Counted from the stretch's first letter, positions 7,870 through 18,190 are shown. The stretch: DNA of 64,000 nt from Salinispirillum sp. LH 10-3-1 (GCF_030643825.1 NZ_CP101717.1:124001-188000), one strand, 5' to 3'. Program-made: numbers and translations. The notes: generated from the letters alone by a model not told the origin.

Positions 7870-10812
7870 ATGAACGAAAGCTCTGCAAGCTCAGATGAGC
7901 AACCCGTTGCAAATCCAGACTTCACGCGCTTGGATGCAGCGACCGTGCACGCGGCCCGTGAACGGTTCGCCGCCATTCAGCAGGGCCGTATGGAACGCGT
8001 GCGCCAGGTCTTGCAACCGCAACAGCAAACCTGCTTGTCGATGTTGCCCTTGCTGTTGCATCTCAACAGCAGTCTATTGCCGGGGTTCATCAGCATGGAC
8101 GTGCCGGCCGGTGTGCTGGGCTATACCCCCAGTGAAAACACCTTGAAGGTGACAGAGCAGTTTGCCCGACAGTTCCGGTTCAGCTCGAGCATGGTGGATC
8201 GGGAGCGAGAAATTGTCAGCGTATTTCTGATGGGCAGCCCCGGCAGCGTGGCACACAATGTTCGCAGTGATCTGGATATCTGGATATGTCATCGCCCGGC
8301 GATGAACCCAGAACGATTGGCACGCTTGGTGGAAAAAACCCAGGTGTTGGAGCGTTGGGCCAAAGGCTTTAATTTGGAAGTGCATTTTTTCTTGATGGAT
8401 GCAGCGCGTTTCAGTGGGGGGGAGCGGGAAACTCTCACCGGTGAATATTGTGGCAGTACGCAGCACTATTTATTGCTGGATGAATTTTACCGCACGGGCG
8501 TGCATCTGGCCGGTGCTATTCCGGTGTGGTGGTTTGTGCCGCCGGAATTGGAAAATGACTACGACAACACCGTCCGGCGTCTGTTCGACAACGCCTTATT
8601 GCGCCGCGACGAAGTGGTGGATTTCGGCAAAATAGACCGGATGCCACAAGAAGAGTACGTTGGAGCCGCCATGTGGCAGCTGTACAAAGGCATAGATTCA
8701 CCGTGGAAGTCGCTGCTCAAATTGCTGCTGTTGGAAGCCTACGCGCACGAACCCAAGCAAAACCCCAGCATGCTGTGCCACAACTTCAAACAACTGATTT
8801 ACGACAATCAGCTGGATCTCAACGACCTTGATCCCTACGTGATGATGTACCGGCGCATTGAGCGGTTGTTGTGCCAAAAAGAGCAGAAACAGCGCCTCGA
8901 ATTGTTGCGCAAATGCCTCTATTTAAAATCCGGTGTTGCCCTCAGCAAGCCCTTGAACAAGGGGCGGGCGAACTGGCGGCGGGCGCTGATGGAAAAACTC
9001 ACCTTGGAATGGGCGTGGTCTGGGTCGGATTTAGCCGTCCTAGACGATCGCGATAGCTGGGGTATTCAGCGGGCGTTGGAGGCACGCAATGAGATCATGC
9101 GCGAATTCACGCAGAGTTACCGCAACCTGACGCGCTTTGCCCAACAGCACGGCGGTCAATCCATCATGAGTCGCGGTGACATGCGGGTGCTGGGGCGTAA
9201 GTTGCACACCACCTTTGAGCGCAAACCGGGCAAGATCGACATTCTGAACGAGCAGATCGCGCCAAATTTAAGTCAGGAAAAAGTCACTTTGCACCAATTA
9301 CCGTCGCGCGAACGCGGCACCTATTTATGGGCTGCCTACGTCGACCTGCTGATGACCGACCTCAAAAAATACCCGCCGCCACTGAAGCACGCACGTGGTT
9401 TCATGGAGGTACTGTTGTGGAGTCATTTGAATGGCTTGCTGACCGGCCACCTGCATGTGCCGGTTTACACACAGCGCAGCAACCTCAGTGATTTTGAAGT
9501 GAAGGAATTGATGTCCAGCCTGAAGCAGTGGCTGCCTTTTCCGTTGCCTGCACCGCCAGCGACGACCTTTCAAGAACCGTCGCGCACGCAAAAAGTCATG
9601 GTGTATGTGAACGTCGGCGTCGACCCCATGGCCAAGCTGTCGAAGCGTGGCTTGCAAAAAATCTCCAGTCGTATCGACTCCTTAGACTACAGTGCCTTGG
9701 GTGAAAATCTGGTGCGCACGCTGGATGTGGTCACCGTCAGCACCTGGCATGAGGTCGTGTGCACACGTTACGACAGTGCCGATTCGTTGATTCAGTTCCT
9801 CCAAGCGTTCTTCAGTCAGCTGTATCGTCAGTCGGATACCTTGCCGGAAATTGACGTGCAAAGCTTTTGCGCCAGCCGCGCCGCGGCCACCATGAAGCGG
9901 GTAAAAGAGCTGCTGCAGGACATGATCCGGGTGTTCTTTCAAAGTGAAAACAGCGAGCACACCCGCTATTTGATCCGCATTGAACAGACCTTTTACCTGT
10001 GTCAATTTCACCAAGGGCGTTTTTACGCACAGCCCGCACCGACGGTGCGTCATCTGTACCCCTTATTGGCACAAGAACAAACCGAGTTCAGCCCATTGGT
10101 GTTGGATGCTAACGCCATGTTGCGCCACAGTGGGCTGAAGCTGATTTTGGAATCGGCGAAACCGGGCCAAATCGTCGTTTGCTATCAGTCTGAGAAGTCA
10201 CACCTGTCGTATTGGATTCTGGACGAAAACGCGACGCTGTTTCAGGCCAGAGTGGTCAATAACGGCGTCAGTAATCTGTTGAATCATTTGTACCGTTTCT
10301 TGCGCAGCGTCGAATTGCAGCAAATGGCGCAAGATGAAGCCGAGTCCATACTGGATCTGGATTTATTGGCACGGCGCCGCATCAACTTTTATGAAGTGCG
10401 GTTGTCACGCAATAATAAACCGGCACACCTGAGCCACTGGCCCGGTGGAGAAGACGATGAACTGGACGCAAACCCATTACAGGTGTTGGTGCAATTGGAC
10501 AACGGCGGCAAGCCGTTTTATACCCTCTATGTCGACGACGAAGAATTCAGCTCGCTGACTTTGGGCAAGGAGCTTTTTGCGCGCGTCGCTGACCGTATCA
10601 TGAGCTTTCGCCAAGACGATCAACGCTACCCCTGTTTCATCACCGACTTACAGCTGTCGGATGACATCAAGTCGCGTTTGCCGGGAGGGCGTGCCCAAAC
10701 TTACCACTATCTGCTGTATAAACAGCGGATCGAGACGCAAATCAATCGCTACATTCAACAGCCCGACGCGAGCGCAGATCGAGAGCAAACCGGTGCTGCG
10801 CCCGAGCAATAA
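7870..10812 (+). CDS. cyaA: class I adenylate cyclase
   Basis: Makes cAMP from ATP, the signal read by CRP/Vfr-type regulators; cytoplasmic. The 980-aa protein has the class I catalytic N-terminal half with GSPGS (122-126) and the metal-binding pair Asp134/Asp136 in SDLDIWICHR, a nucleotidyltransferase-type signature. The long C-terminal half is the regulatory region found in enterobacterial and Pseudomonas enzymes, where it is linked to glucose-dependent control. The length is slightly above that of E. coli CyaA (848 aa) and close to Pseudomonas-type proteins. It is divergent from the glucose two-component system and is followed by lptM-lysA-dapF, a widely conserved order. Confidence 0.95.
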   Translation: MNESSASSDEQPVANPDFTRLDAATVHAARERFAAIQQGRMERVRQVLQPQQQTCLSMLPLLLHLNSSLLPGFISMDVPAGVLGYTPSENTLKVTEQFARQFRFSSSMVDREREIVSVFLMGSPGSVAHNVRSDLDIWICHRPAMNPERLARLVEKTQVLERWAKGFNLEVHFFLMDAARFSGGERETLTGEYCGSTQHYLLLDEFYRTGVHLAGAIPVWWFVPPELENDYDNTVRRLFDNALLRRDEVVDFGKIDRMPQEEYVGAAMWQLYKGIDSPWKSLLKLLLLEAYAHEPKQNPSMLCHNFKQLIYDNQLDLNDLDPYVMMYRRIERLLCQKEQKQRLELLRKCLYLKSGVALSKPLNKGRANWRRALMEKLTLEWAWSGSDLAVLDDRDSWGIQRALEARNEIMREFTQSYRNLTRFAQQHGGQSIMSRGDMRVLGRKLHTTFERKPGKIDILNEQIAPNLSQEKVTLHQLPSRERGTYLWAAYVDLLMTDLKKYPPPLKHARGFMEVLLWSHLNGLLTGHLHVPVYTQRSNLSDFEVKELMSSLKQWLPFPLPAPPATTFQEPSRTQKVMVYVNVGVDPMAKLSKRGLQKISSRIDSLDYSALGENLVRTLDVVTVSTWHEVVCTRYDSADSLIQFLQAFFSQLYRQSDTLPEIDVQSFCASRAAATMKRVKELLQDMIRVFFQSENSEHTRYLIRIEQTFYLCQFHQGRFYAQPAPTVRHLYPLLAQEQTEFSPLVLDANAMLRHSGLKLILESAKPGQIVVCYQSEKSHLSYWILDENATLFQARVVNNGVSNLLNHLYRFLRSVELQQMAQDEAESILDLDLLARRRINFYEVRLSRNNKPAHLSHWPGGEDDELDANPLQVLVQLDNGGKPFYTLYVDDEEFSSLTLGKELFARVADRIMSFRQDDQRYPCFITDLQLSDDIKSRLPGGRAQTYHYLLYKQRIETQINRYIQQPDASADREQTGAAPEQ

Positions 10813-10854
10813 AATCCCTATACTATGCCCTTGAATTTTTCGAGAGCCATTTCC

Positions 10855-10962
10855 ATGCGCGGATTGCTCATTGTGCTGCTCAGCCTGGTGCTGTTGTCAG
10901 CCTGTGGTTATAAGACAGACCTGACGCTCCCCGAGCCGACGCCGCCGTCTTCTACCAGCTAA
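10855..10962 (+). CDS. lptM: LptM-like small lipoprotein
   Basis: A 35-codon gene with a lipoprotein signal peptide ending in the lipobox LSAC, so the mature protein would start at the acylated Cys. The short mature part, CGYKTDLTLPEP, keeps the Cys-Gly-x-Lys and Leu-x-Leu-Pro pattern of LptM (formerly YifL). LptM assists maturation of the LptDE outer-membrane LPS translocon in E. coli. The position between cyaA and lysA/dapF is the canonical one. At 35 aa it is shorter than the E. coli protein (67 aa), consistent with the short pseudomonad forms. GAGA precedes the ATG. Confidence 0.75.
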   Translation: MRGLLIVLLSLVLLSACGYKTDLTLPEPTPPSSTS

Positions 10963-11006
10963 ATGCCTATAACGAACCACCGATCCACGGAGACGAGCGA
11001 CCATAT

Positions 11007-12257
11007 ATGAGTACCTTTGTTTATCGTCAGGGCGTTTTGCACGCCGAAGCCTGTGCTGTGCCTGATTTGGTACGTCAATTCGGATCGCCATTGTATGTGT
11101 ATTCCAAACAGGCCTTGCTGAGCCAGTTCCAACGCTATCAAGACGCCTTGGACGATCATGACGGCCTGATCTGTTTTGCCGTTAAAGCGAATTCCAATCT
11201 GGGCGTCCTCAAAGTACTGGCTGATGCGGGGGCGGGCTTTGATATCGTCTCCGTCGGTGAGCTGGAGCGTGTATTGCGCGCTGGTGGCCGCCCTGACCGC
11301 GTGGTATTCAGCGGTGTGGGTAAGCAGCGCGACGAAATTGCGCGTGCGTTGGCCGTTGGTATTCATTGCTTCAACGTCGAATCCTACCCTGAGCTGGAAC
11401 TGATCAACACTGTAGCCATGGAGCTCAAGGTACAGGCACCCGTCTCGTTGCGGGTAAACCCCAACGTTGACGCGGGTACGCATCCCTATATCTCGACCGG
11501 GCTGAAAGCCAACAAATTCGGTGTGCCGGTGGAGGATGCAGAAGCCTTCTACCGTCGCGCCAACGATTTACAACACATCGAAGTGGTGGGTGTGGACTGC
11601 CACATCGGCTCACAGCTCACCGACACCGCCCCTTTAGCCGAAGCGTTGGACAGCTTGTTGGAGCTGGTCGACCGTTTGGCCGCCAGCGGCATCAAACTGA
11701 GCCACGTGGACATGGGTGGTGGTTTGGGCGTCAGTTACAAAGACGACGAACAAGCGCCGGACATTGAAGCCTACATCGAATACATCAAAAGCCGGCTGGC
11801 ACCGCGCGGGCTCAGCCTGGTGTTAGAGCCAGGGCGTTCGATAGTGGCCGATGCCGGTATCTTCGTGACTCAGGTACAGCTGCTGAAAGAAGGCGAGGAA
11901 AAGAACTTTGCCGTGGTCGATGGCGCCATGAATGATCTGCTGCGCCCCGCTTTGTACGGAGCTTGGCAGCGCGTACAGCCGGTGACGATGACAGAAGGCC
12001 GTGACGTACGTACCTGGGATATCGTCGGGCCAATCTGTGAAACAGGCGACTTTTTAGCCAAAGACCGCGACCTAGCACTGCAGACCGGCGATTTACTGGC
12101 TATTATGCAGGCAGGCGCTTATGGCTTTGTGATGGCTTCGAATTACAACACGCGGCCACGTGCGGCGGAAATCATGGTGGATGGCGCGGCAGTGGCTTTG
12201 GTGCGTCGCCGTGAGACCTTGGATGATCTATTAGCGCTGGAACAGGGGGCGCTCTGA
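11007..12257 (+). CDS. lysA: diaminopimelate decarboxylase
   Basis: PLP enzyme converting meso-diaminopimelate to L-lysine, the last step of lysine synthesis. 416 aa, a normal length. The PLP lysine is Lys60 in FAVKANSN. The HIGSQ motif (near 195) and the GPICETGD segment with the catalytic Cys (near 345) are present. GGAG lies upstream of the ATG. The stop codon overlaps the dapF start by one base, so the enzyme making its substrate is co-translated. The fold is alanine-racemase-type barrel plus beta domain. Confidence 0.95.
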   Translation: MSTFVYRQGVLHAEACAVPDLVRQFGSPLYVYSKQALLSQFQRYQDALDDHDGLICFAVKANSNLGVLKVLADAGAGFDIVSVGELERVLRAGGRPDRVVFSGVGKQRDEIARALAVGIHCFNVESYPELELINTVAMELKVQAPVSLRVNPNVDAGTHPYISTGLKANKFGVPVEDAEAFYRRANDLQHIEVVGVDCHIGSQLTDTAPLAEALDSLLELVDRLAASGIKLSHVDMGGGLGVSYKDDEQAPDIEAYIEYIKSRLAPRGLSLVLEPGRSIVADAGIFVTQVQLLKEGEEKNFAVVDGAMNDLLRPALYGAWQRVQPVTMTEGRDVRTWDIVGPICETGDFLAKDRDLALQTGDLLAIMQAGAYGFVMASNYNTRPRAAEIMVDGAAVALVRRRETLDDLLALEQGAL

Positions 12258-13114
12258 TGCGCATACACTTCACCAAAATGCACGGCTTAGGCAATGACTT
12301 CATGGTCATCGACGCCGTGCGGCAGGACGTCAACATTACACCAGCGATGGTGCAAGCGTGGGGCGACCGTCTATTTGGTGTGGGGTTTGACCAACTGTTG
12401 ATTGTTGAACCGCCAACGCGGCCGGAAGTGGCCTTTAAATACCGCATTTTCAATGCAGATGGTGATGAAGTTGAACAGTGTGGCAACGGCGCGCGGTGTT
12501 TCGCTGCCTATGTGACGCGCGAAGGCCTGAGCAGCAGCTCGTCCATCAAGGTGGAAACGGCTGGTGGCATCATTGAGCTGCAACTGCTCGACGACGGCTT
12601 GGTGCGTGTAGATATGGGGGTGCCGCGCCTGCAACCTGATCAAGTTCCGTTCAAGGCGGAAGCCTTTGCGCCGATATACACCTTACCGCTGGAAGATTCT
12701 GCTGGCTCATCCGTGAAGTTGAGCGCCGTATCCATGGGTAATCCGCATGCGGTGCTGATGGTAGAGGACGTCGACAGCGGACTGGTACCCACGTTGGGGC
12801 CGGTATTAGAATGCCACCCGGCGTTTCCGGCGCGGGTGAATGTAGGTTTTATGCAGATCATCAATCGCCAGACCGCACGCTTACGGGTTTACGAGCGTGG
12901 TGTCGGCGAGACCATGGCCTGTGGTTCCGGTGCCTGTGCCGCCATGGTTGCCGCGCGGTTGCAAAACAAACTGGACGCCACAGCCACCTTGCAGTTGAAT
13001 GGCGGTGAGCTCGAACTGAGTTGGGAAGGCGAAGGAAAGCCAGTCTTTATGACCGGCCCTGCCACCTTCGTGTTCGATGGCACCATTGAGTGGGAGGAAG
13101 GACAGGATGGTTAA
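12257..13114 (+). CDS. dapF: diaminopimelate epimerase
   Basis: Cofactor-independent epimerase interconverting LL- and meso-diaminopimelate for lysine and peptidoglycan. 285 aa with both catalytic cysteines: Cys75 in EVEQCGNGARC and Cys222 in MACGSGACA. The N-terminus MRIHFTKMHGLGNDF is the family signature. The start overlaps the lysA stop, and the 3' end overlaps the DUF484 gene by 8 bp, so the three are tightly coupled. Confidence 0.96.
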   Translation: MRIHFTKMHGLGNDFMVIDAVRQDVNITPAMVQAWGDRLFGVGFDQLLIVEPPTRPEVAFKYRIFNADGDEVEQCGNGARCFAAYVTREGLSSSSSIKVETAGGIIELQLLDDGLVRVDMGVPRLQPDQVPFKAEAFAPIYTLPLEDSAGSSVKLSAVSMGNPHAVLMVEDVDSGLVPTLGPVLECHPAFPARVNVGFMQIINRQTARLRVYERGVGETMACGSGACAAMVAARLQNKLDATATLQLNGGELELSWEGEGKPVFMTGPATFVFDGTIEWEEGQDG

Positions 13115-13793
13115 AACACAGATTTCGCCGGATGAAGTAGAAGCCTTTTTGGGTGAAAACCCCGGCTTCTTCGAAGGGCGCGAAGGCCTGTTGAAGACCA
13201 TGCGCCTGAATCACCACAGCGGCCAAGCCATCTCGTTGTTGGAAAAACAAAACGACCTGCTGCGTAAAGAACTGAACAGCCACCGCGACCGCTTGCATCA
13301 CCTGATCGCCATTGCGCGCGACAACGACCATTTGTTCCTGCGCCTGCGTGCCCTGGTACTGGCGCTGGTTGAAGCCAGCAGCTGGAACGGTATGCTCACC
13401 GCCTTGCGTACCGGTCTGACGGCCAATTTCCAAGTGGACTATGTGCGTGTTGTCGCGTTGGAAAGTTGGTTGCTGTCGGGCGCCTCAGAAATGATGCCCG
13501 CCAATCGTGCCAGCATGAGAGGGCTCATGCCCGTGCTGGTGGACGAACGTAAATCGTGGTGCGGCCAGCCTGAACCCGAAGCAGCCTTGATGCTGTTTGG
13601 CCAAGACATCGCACCCGATGTGGGCTCCGTTGCCTTGTCGCCGCTGCTCTACGACGGCCGCGTAGTGGGCGTACTGGCACTGGGTACGCACGATGCAGAC
13701 TACTTCCGCTCCAGCATGGACACCCTCTTTCTCACCTATGTCGCCGAAGTGGTTAGCCGCTTGGCGGTTCATTGGTTAACGCCGCCGGAGTAG
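13107..13793 (+). CDS. DUF484 family protein
   Basis: 228-aa cytoplasmic protein of the DUF484 (YigA) family. The N-terminal segment ISPDEVEAFLGENPGFFEGREGLL is the typical motif, followed by a coiled-coil stretch (ISLLEKQNDLLRKEL) and a GAF-like C-terminal domain. The biochemical role is not known. In many gammaproteobacteria it sits between dapF and xerC. I chose the ATG at 13107, preceded by GGGAGGAAGG, rather than an upstream in-frame start at 13077 that lies deep inside dapF. Here xerC does not follow; the next gene is an unrelated transporter. Confidence 0.85.
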   Translation: MVKTQISPDEVEAFLGENPGFFEGREGLLKTMRLNHHSGQAISLLEKQNDLLRKELNSHRDRLHHLIAIARDNDHLFLRLRALVLALVEASSWNGMLTALRTGLTANFQVDYVRVVALESWLLSGASEMMPANRASMRGLMPVLVDERKSWCGQPEPEAALMLFGQDIAPDVGSVALSPLLYDGRVVGVLALGTHDADYFRSSMDTLFLTYVAEVVSRLAVHWLTPPE

Positions 13794-14099
13794 AACAGAC
13801 TGCCGTTTTTACTGCTCTACCCAGCGGTAGGGCGGGTATTTATACCCGCAGGCTTTCCAAACTCGACGAACTGTTGCTAGGGGCCACTCACTATCTGCCT
13901 TACCCAGCAAAGGTGAACGCCAAATTTGTTGTGTAAAGTAAAGACGATGTTATATTTTGCCACCCGCCCGTTGACGACTGTCCAATTTGCATACTTTTGA
14001 GCTTTTGGAAATTCTCAAAAATGCTTTAGGGTAAGGGTTAAAAAGGAAGCCATTCGCTGCGGCTTGTAACACTGCGAATAAAGCTAATAAGGACAAAGA
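13794..14099. other. gene-free region between DUF484 and the MFS gene
   Basis: 306 bp without a credible reading frame. It contains a GC-rich palindromic hairpin, GCGGGTAT-tt-ATACCCGC (13832-13849), probably the end of the lysA-dapF-DUF484 transcript. After about 13900 composition shifts to AT-rich and stays so through the MFS gene. No xerC remnant, tRNA or repeat that would mark an insertion boundary was recognised. Confidence 0.5.
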
Positions 14100-15347
14100 A
14101 TGAATAGCGTTCTCCCATTAAATTTTTATCGCGTTCAATTCGCTTATTTATTGTTCTCATCCGTAACAGCTTCGTTCTCTCTCTATTTGGTTTGGCACTA
14201 CAGCTCAAATGACCTGTCTACTTCACGATTGGGGTTGGTACTTGGTCTTGCATCTCTCGCTGGCTTCGCCCAATTCGTTTTCCTGTCTTTTCAAAGCATA
14301 CATTCAAGGGAGCGAAAATTAAGCTTACGGCTATCGGTCTGCGCGATATTGGCGGTATTACTACCATTGGCTCTCGGTGGAAATGTGCCCATAGCACTCT
14401 TGGCGGGTGCAATAATACTGTCAATTTGTGGCGCATTTGTCGCAACAGCCAGTGTCGCCATCATTCCGCAGACATCGCCCAAGGAGCATGCAGTAACCGC
14501 TTTCTCCCATAAAACGGCCATGTTCTCGTTCGAGCCGTTGCTGGGTCCAATGCTTGCTGGTGCGGTCTTGACCTATTTCGGTGGCACCGGCTATTTGATG
14601 GGAGCAATTGCTTTCCTTGTGGTGATCCTAGTACTTTTCTCTCAAAGTGATTTTCATACGCAGTCGGTCGAGCCAACCCAAATGAAAGCTGGGTTAAATG
14701 GGATCAAGCTATTGTGGGGTGTGCGGACTGAACTTTGGATTGCAACGATATCAGCAATATTCAACTTTGCTTTCACTCCATTCCTTATCCTTATAATGCC
14801 ACTCGTGATTTTGGATAACTTAGGACTTGGGCCTCTGCATGTAGGGCTCATGCAGGGTGCTTTTGCAGCTGGGCTTTTCTTGGGCAGCTCATATCTGGTG
14901 AGGGTTGCCAACTTACTGTTCGGGTCAAGATACTCCATAGTTGTTGGTGGTGTTGCTATGTCCTTGGCTATTATGTCATTCGCGGTTGTTGAGAACTTTA
15001 TTTACCTGCTTGGCGTGCAAGCGTTGGCAGGTATGGGACTGGCACTCTTCAATGTTAACGCCACAAAAATACGCAGTTTGGCCACGCCGATTCAGTATCG
15101 CTCAATGTTGGAGTCATCCTTCATGCTTGCATGCATGTCCACTATTCCAGTGGGAATGTGGGTGTTTGGTACGTTAGCGGCCTACGGGACCCTCAATGTC
15201 GCATTACTTTTTTGCGGTGGATGCTTACTCATCGCATCAGTGATGGTTCTTGCTGTCCCCTATTTGTCTTCACTAGCAAAAATGAAAGGTGAGGTTTTGG
15301 ACGGTGCGTATGCCCGCTATTATCCCCAACTGTTTTCACTTAAATAG
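14100..15347 (+). CDS. MFS transporter, unknown substrate
   Basis: 415-aa integral membrane protein with about 12 hydrophobic segments in two halves split by a hydrophilic loop near residues 185-205. The overall look is a major facilitator of the MFS_3/efflux type (EntS- or MefA-like), but no motif fixes the substrate. AAGGA lies 8 nt before the ATG. Base composition and codon use are more AT-rich than in neighbouring genes (many TTA, ATA and AAT codons), and it stands alone between DUF484 and a convergent gene. Both features suggest acquisition by transfer. It occupies the place where xerC is expected. Confidence 0.75.
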   Translation: MNSVLPLNFYRVQFAYLLFSSVTASFSLYLVWHYSSNDLSTSRLGLVLGLASLAGFAQFVFLSFQSIHSRERKLSLRLSVCAILAVLLPLALGGNVPIALLAGAIILSICGAFVATASVAIIPQTSPKEHAVTAFSHKTAMFSFEPLLGPMLAGAVLTYFGGTGYLMGAIAFLVVILVLFSQSDFHTQSVEPTQMKAGLNGIKLLWGVRTELWIATISAIFNFAFTPFLILIMPLVILDNLGLGPLHVGLMQGAFAAGLFLGSSYLVRVANLLFGSRYSIVVGGVAMSLAIMSFAVVENFIYLLGVQALAGMGLALFNVNATKIRSLATPIQYRSMLESSFMLACMSTIPVGMWVFGTLAAYGTLNVALLFCGGCLLIASVMVLAVPYLSSLAKMKGEVLDGAYARYYPQLFSLK

Positions 15348-15541
15348 CTGTGCAAAGTCAAAGCCTTGCCCAAGAAGAGTTGGCAAAGTATGGGAGGACG
15401 AAAATTGATAGAAAGCGGCGTGAAGGGGGCGGCTATTCGGTCGCATAGTCTTTTATATCCTCTCCAATTGGTGCCATAAGGGCACCTTGAGGGAGTAACG
15501 CGACCACTACAGGGCGTCACGTGAAATACTACCGAGCTTCC

Positions 15542-18190
15542 CTAGGTACTTACTTGAATCGGTACAGCACGTCGCCCTAGAACTTGGTGCACATACGCCA
15601 ACCCAAGCAGCGTTAAACCCAAGCCCATAAATGACGCGACGCGCCACAAGCCTGTCAGGTCACTCATATCGACAATAAAGATCTTGGCAATCACAAGCAG
15701 CAGCAAACCCATTCCGCCACGATACCAATCTCGTTTCTGCCGCCAACTGCCGAGCAGCATGGCCAACACGGCCAGTACGAGCCAGGCTAGAGAGTAGCTG
15801 TACAGTTCGCCGCTCGACATACGGTTGCCCCACCACAGTTGGCCGTGCCACAGATGACGGACTTCCAAGGTAACAAACCACCACAGCGCACCAGCCGCAA
15901 CAAAGCCTAGCGTGCGGCGCAGTTCAGTTACGCCCCAACGGGTGGCGAGCGCAAACAGCAACACTGGCAAGCCGTAGCTGAGCAACAACAGGTTGGCGAT
16001 CGGTGTGCTGCCCACGACATCGGCGCGCTGCCACAACGGGTTTTGCACCACCGCTAACCACAGGTACTGAACGACGGAGGCGCTTAATAATACAGTAGCA
16101 GCCAAACCCAACAGCGCCGCACTGGTATCGGCGCGGCGGGCGCGCACTGCGTACACGATACCCAGGGCAGCGAGCACGCTGGTGTACAGGCTGGCTTCGG
16201 TAAAGGTGTACCGCCATGCGAAGACTTCGCCTTCGTACAGGGCATAGCGCACACAGACGGCAATAAACAAGACCAGCAGGTGCAACATGGCGCCCTCTAG
16301 CCAGCGTTGCGTGTCTTTCAGTCCGGTCGCTAACCAGCGCGCCAAGGCAACTAAGGCCAGTGTGCCGCCGTAAGTCCAAAATACCCAAGTATCGCCCGCT
16401 AAACGACTACTGGTGGCATAGTCCGGTAACCAAGGGTTGAGGGTCAGGCGCACGATGATCAATGTCATCACGGCGCGCAGCAACCAACGCAGTATCGGCA
16501 GCTCAAAGCGCTGCATCAGCCAAACGATGGTCGCTACTTGCACGGCCAGTGCTAGAGTCAGGCTGGCGTGTGACAGCGCCATGACCGCGGCCAAAGAATA
16601 GGCGGCATGGGCCGCAATAAACCACCACACCACTTGTGCGTCTACTACCGTTTGCCAGCGACGGCGGGCACGGTCGGCATAGAACGCGCCCAGTCCAATG
16701 CACACGGCAGCCCAATACCATGCGTCGAAGCTCACATCGCCAAGCATCCACGCAGTAGCCAGTGCCATTAATGGCGTGAGCGTGGCGAGCGATAAGCTTA
16801 AGGCGGGATAACGGTTTTGGCGGTAGGTGCGCATCGAAAACCAAAGTACTAAAACAGAGACTAAAGCCAGCATTACAAATAAGGTTGGTGAGTCAGTGCT
16901 GGTAGTTATAGTCAGAGGCCACAGCGAGCCCCAATACAGGTGGGTCCCAAGTACATTTAAGAATAATAGAATGACCGCAGCCCAAGGTATCAGCTTAAGA
17001 GATTCATCAAGATGTCTTGAAGAACAGACTACGCCGAGCATGAATAGCCAATGAATTATGTAAAGCTCTTGTCCAATGTCTGCTATCAGCGCTGTCACGA
17101 AGAGTAATGCAAGTAATCCCAATGCAGTATCGCGCTGCCTTGGAGTGGAGAATTGAAAGAAGGATAAAAGGCTGCTGCACAGCGGGTCGTCTTGGTACTC
17201 GGGTATTTGTTTCCACCGACCATAAGGTAGTGTGACTAACAATGCACCCAAGCCGAACAAGTAGATTGGCAAAAATGCAGAAACGTCAGGCTGGTCAAGT
17301 AAGAGCCAACACCAGCTTAGAGCGCCACCAAGGATGATATAGAACAGCCAACTGCGATAAACGCGACTTAGTAGCCAAAACCCAGAGCCCGCAATGATCA
17401 AGCAGTAGCCTAATAGTATTCGTACGTCGCCGCTTTCATCTCCCAACAAAGCAGGTACAGCATAAGCACCCACTATCCCGATGATGGCCAACAGCGGGCC
17501 ATGTTGTAGGCTCAACGCCATGGTGCCTAAAGAAACCAGTGCGAGTAGCACAAACACTAAGGTATTAGGCCACAATTCATAAAGGTGTACGGAAGCCAGC
17601 AGCGTGGCGTAAAGAATGACGCTGGCTCCGGCGGCCAAGCCAGCGAGCGATTCATAACGCAATCGAGCTCTTCGGCGCAGTACTTCGGCCGCGCCGTGCA
17701 GCAAGAAGCCGGTGATCAAGCCCAGTGACAGTCGCGCCTGTGGGCCTAAATAGTCTTGCTCGATGGAGTAGGCGGCCAAGAACACGCCAGCCAGCCCCAC
17801 GCAAATGGCACCCAGCCACACCATCCAGTGGTCTTTCAGGTGAGTCCACCAGACCAACGTTTGTGCTGCGCGCGGCGGGGCGAATACGAGGGGTTCAGGT
17901 GTGGATGTTGTATTACTGGAATCCGCCGTGTCACTAGGAAGATCCAAGTCTAAGATCAGATCGTCTTGTTGGATGGCCTCGGTGGCAAGCGGTTGGGCTG
18001 CAGGCTCTTGAGCGGGGGCTGATGGCGTCGTAATGGCTGGCGCGCTTTCGGACGATGCGAGCTGCGCTTCTAATGCGCTGATTTGACCGCGCAACCGACG
18101 TACGGCAAAGAAATTGACCCAGCCGAGCAAGCTGCCCGACAGCAGCACAAACACGATAGCAAGCAGTAAGAGTATTTCGCCGTCCATCAT
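15542..18190 (-). CDS. DUF2339 polytopic membrane protein
   Basis: Large inner-membrane protein of 882 aa. One N-terminal membrane helix is followed by a short coiled-coil segment and an acidic/Pro-rich linker (about 45-105). Then come more than 20 hydrophobic segments filling the rest of the chain. This architecture is that of the DUF2339 family, whose function is not established. AAGGA precedes the ATG. It is transcribed towards the MFS gene and divides the accessory stretch from the mutM-rpm region. Confidence 0.8.
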   Translation of the reverse strand: MMDGEILLLLAIVFVLLSGSLLGWVNFFAVRRLRGQISALEAQLASSESAPAITTPSAPAQEPAAQPLATEAIQQDDLILDLDLPSDTADSSNTTSTPEPLVFAPPRAAQTLVWWTHLKDHWMVWLGAICVGLAGVFLAAYSIEQDYLGPQARLSLGLITGFLLHGAAEVLRRRARLRYESLAGLAAGASVILYATLLASVHLYELWPNTLVFVLLALVSLGTMALSLQHGPLLAIIGIVGAYAVPALLGDESGDVRILLGYCLIIAGSGFWLLSRVYRSWLFYIILGGALSWCWLLLDQPDVSAFLPIYLFGLGALLVTLPYGRWKQIPEYQDDPLCSSLLSFFQFSTPRQRDTALGLLALLFVTALIADIGQELYIIHWLFMLGVVCSSRHLDESLKLIPWAAVILLFLNVLGTHLYWGSLWPLTITTSTDSPTLFVMLALVSVLVLWFSMRTYRQNRYPALSLSLATLTPLMALATAWMLGDVSFDAWYWAAVCIGLGAFYADRARRRWQTVVDAQVVWWFIAAHAAYSLAAVMALSHASLTLALAVQVATIVWLMQRFELPILRWLLRAVMTLIIVRLTLNPWLPDYATSSRLAGDTWVFWTYGGTLALVALARWLATGLKDTQRWLEGAMLHLLVLFIAVCVRYALYEGEVFAWRYTFTEASLYTSVLAALGIVYAVRARRADTSAALLGLAATVLLSASVVQYLWLAVVQNPLWQRADVVGSTPIANLLLLSYGLPVLLFALATRWGVTELRRTLGFVAAGALWWFVTLEVRHLWHGQLWWGNRMSSGELYSYSLAWLVLAVLAMLLGSWRQKRDWYRGGMGLLLLVIAKIFIVDMSDLTGLWRVASFMGLGLTLLGLAYVHQVLGRRAVPIQVST

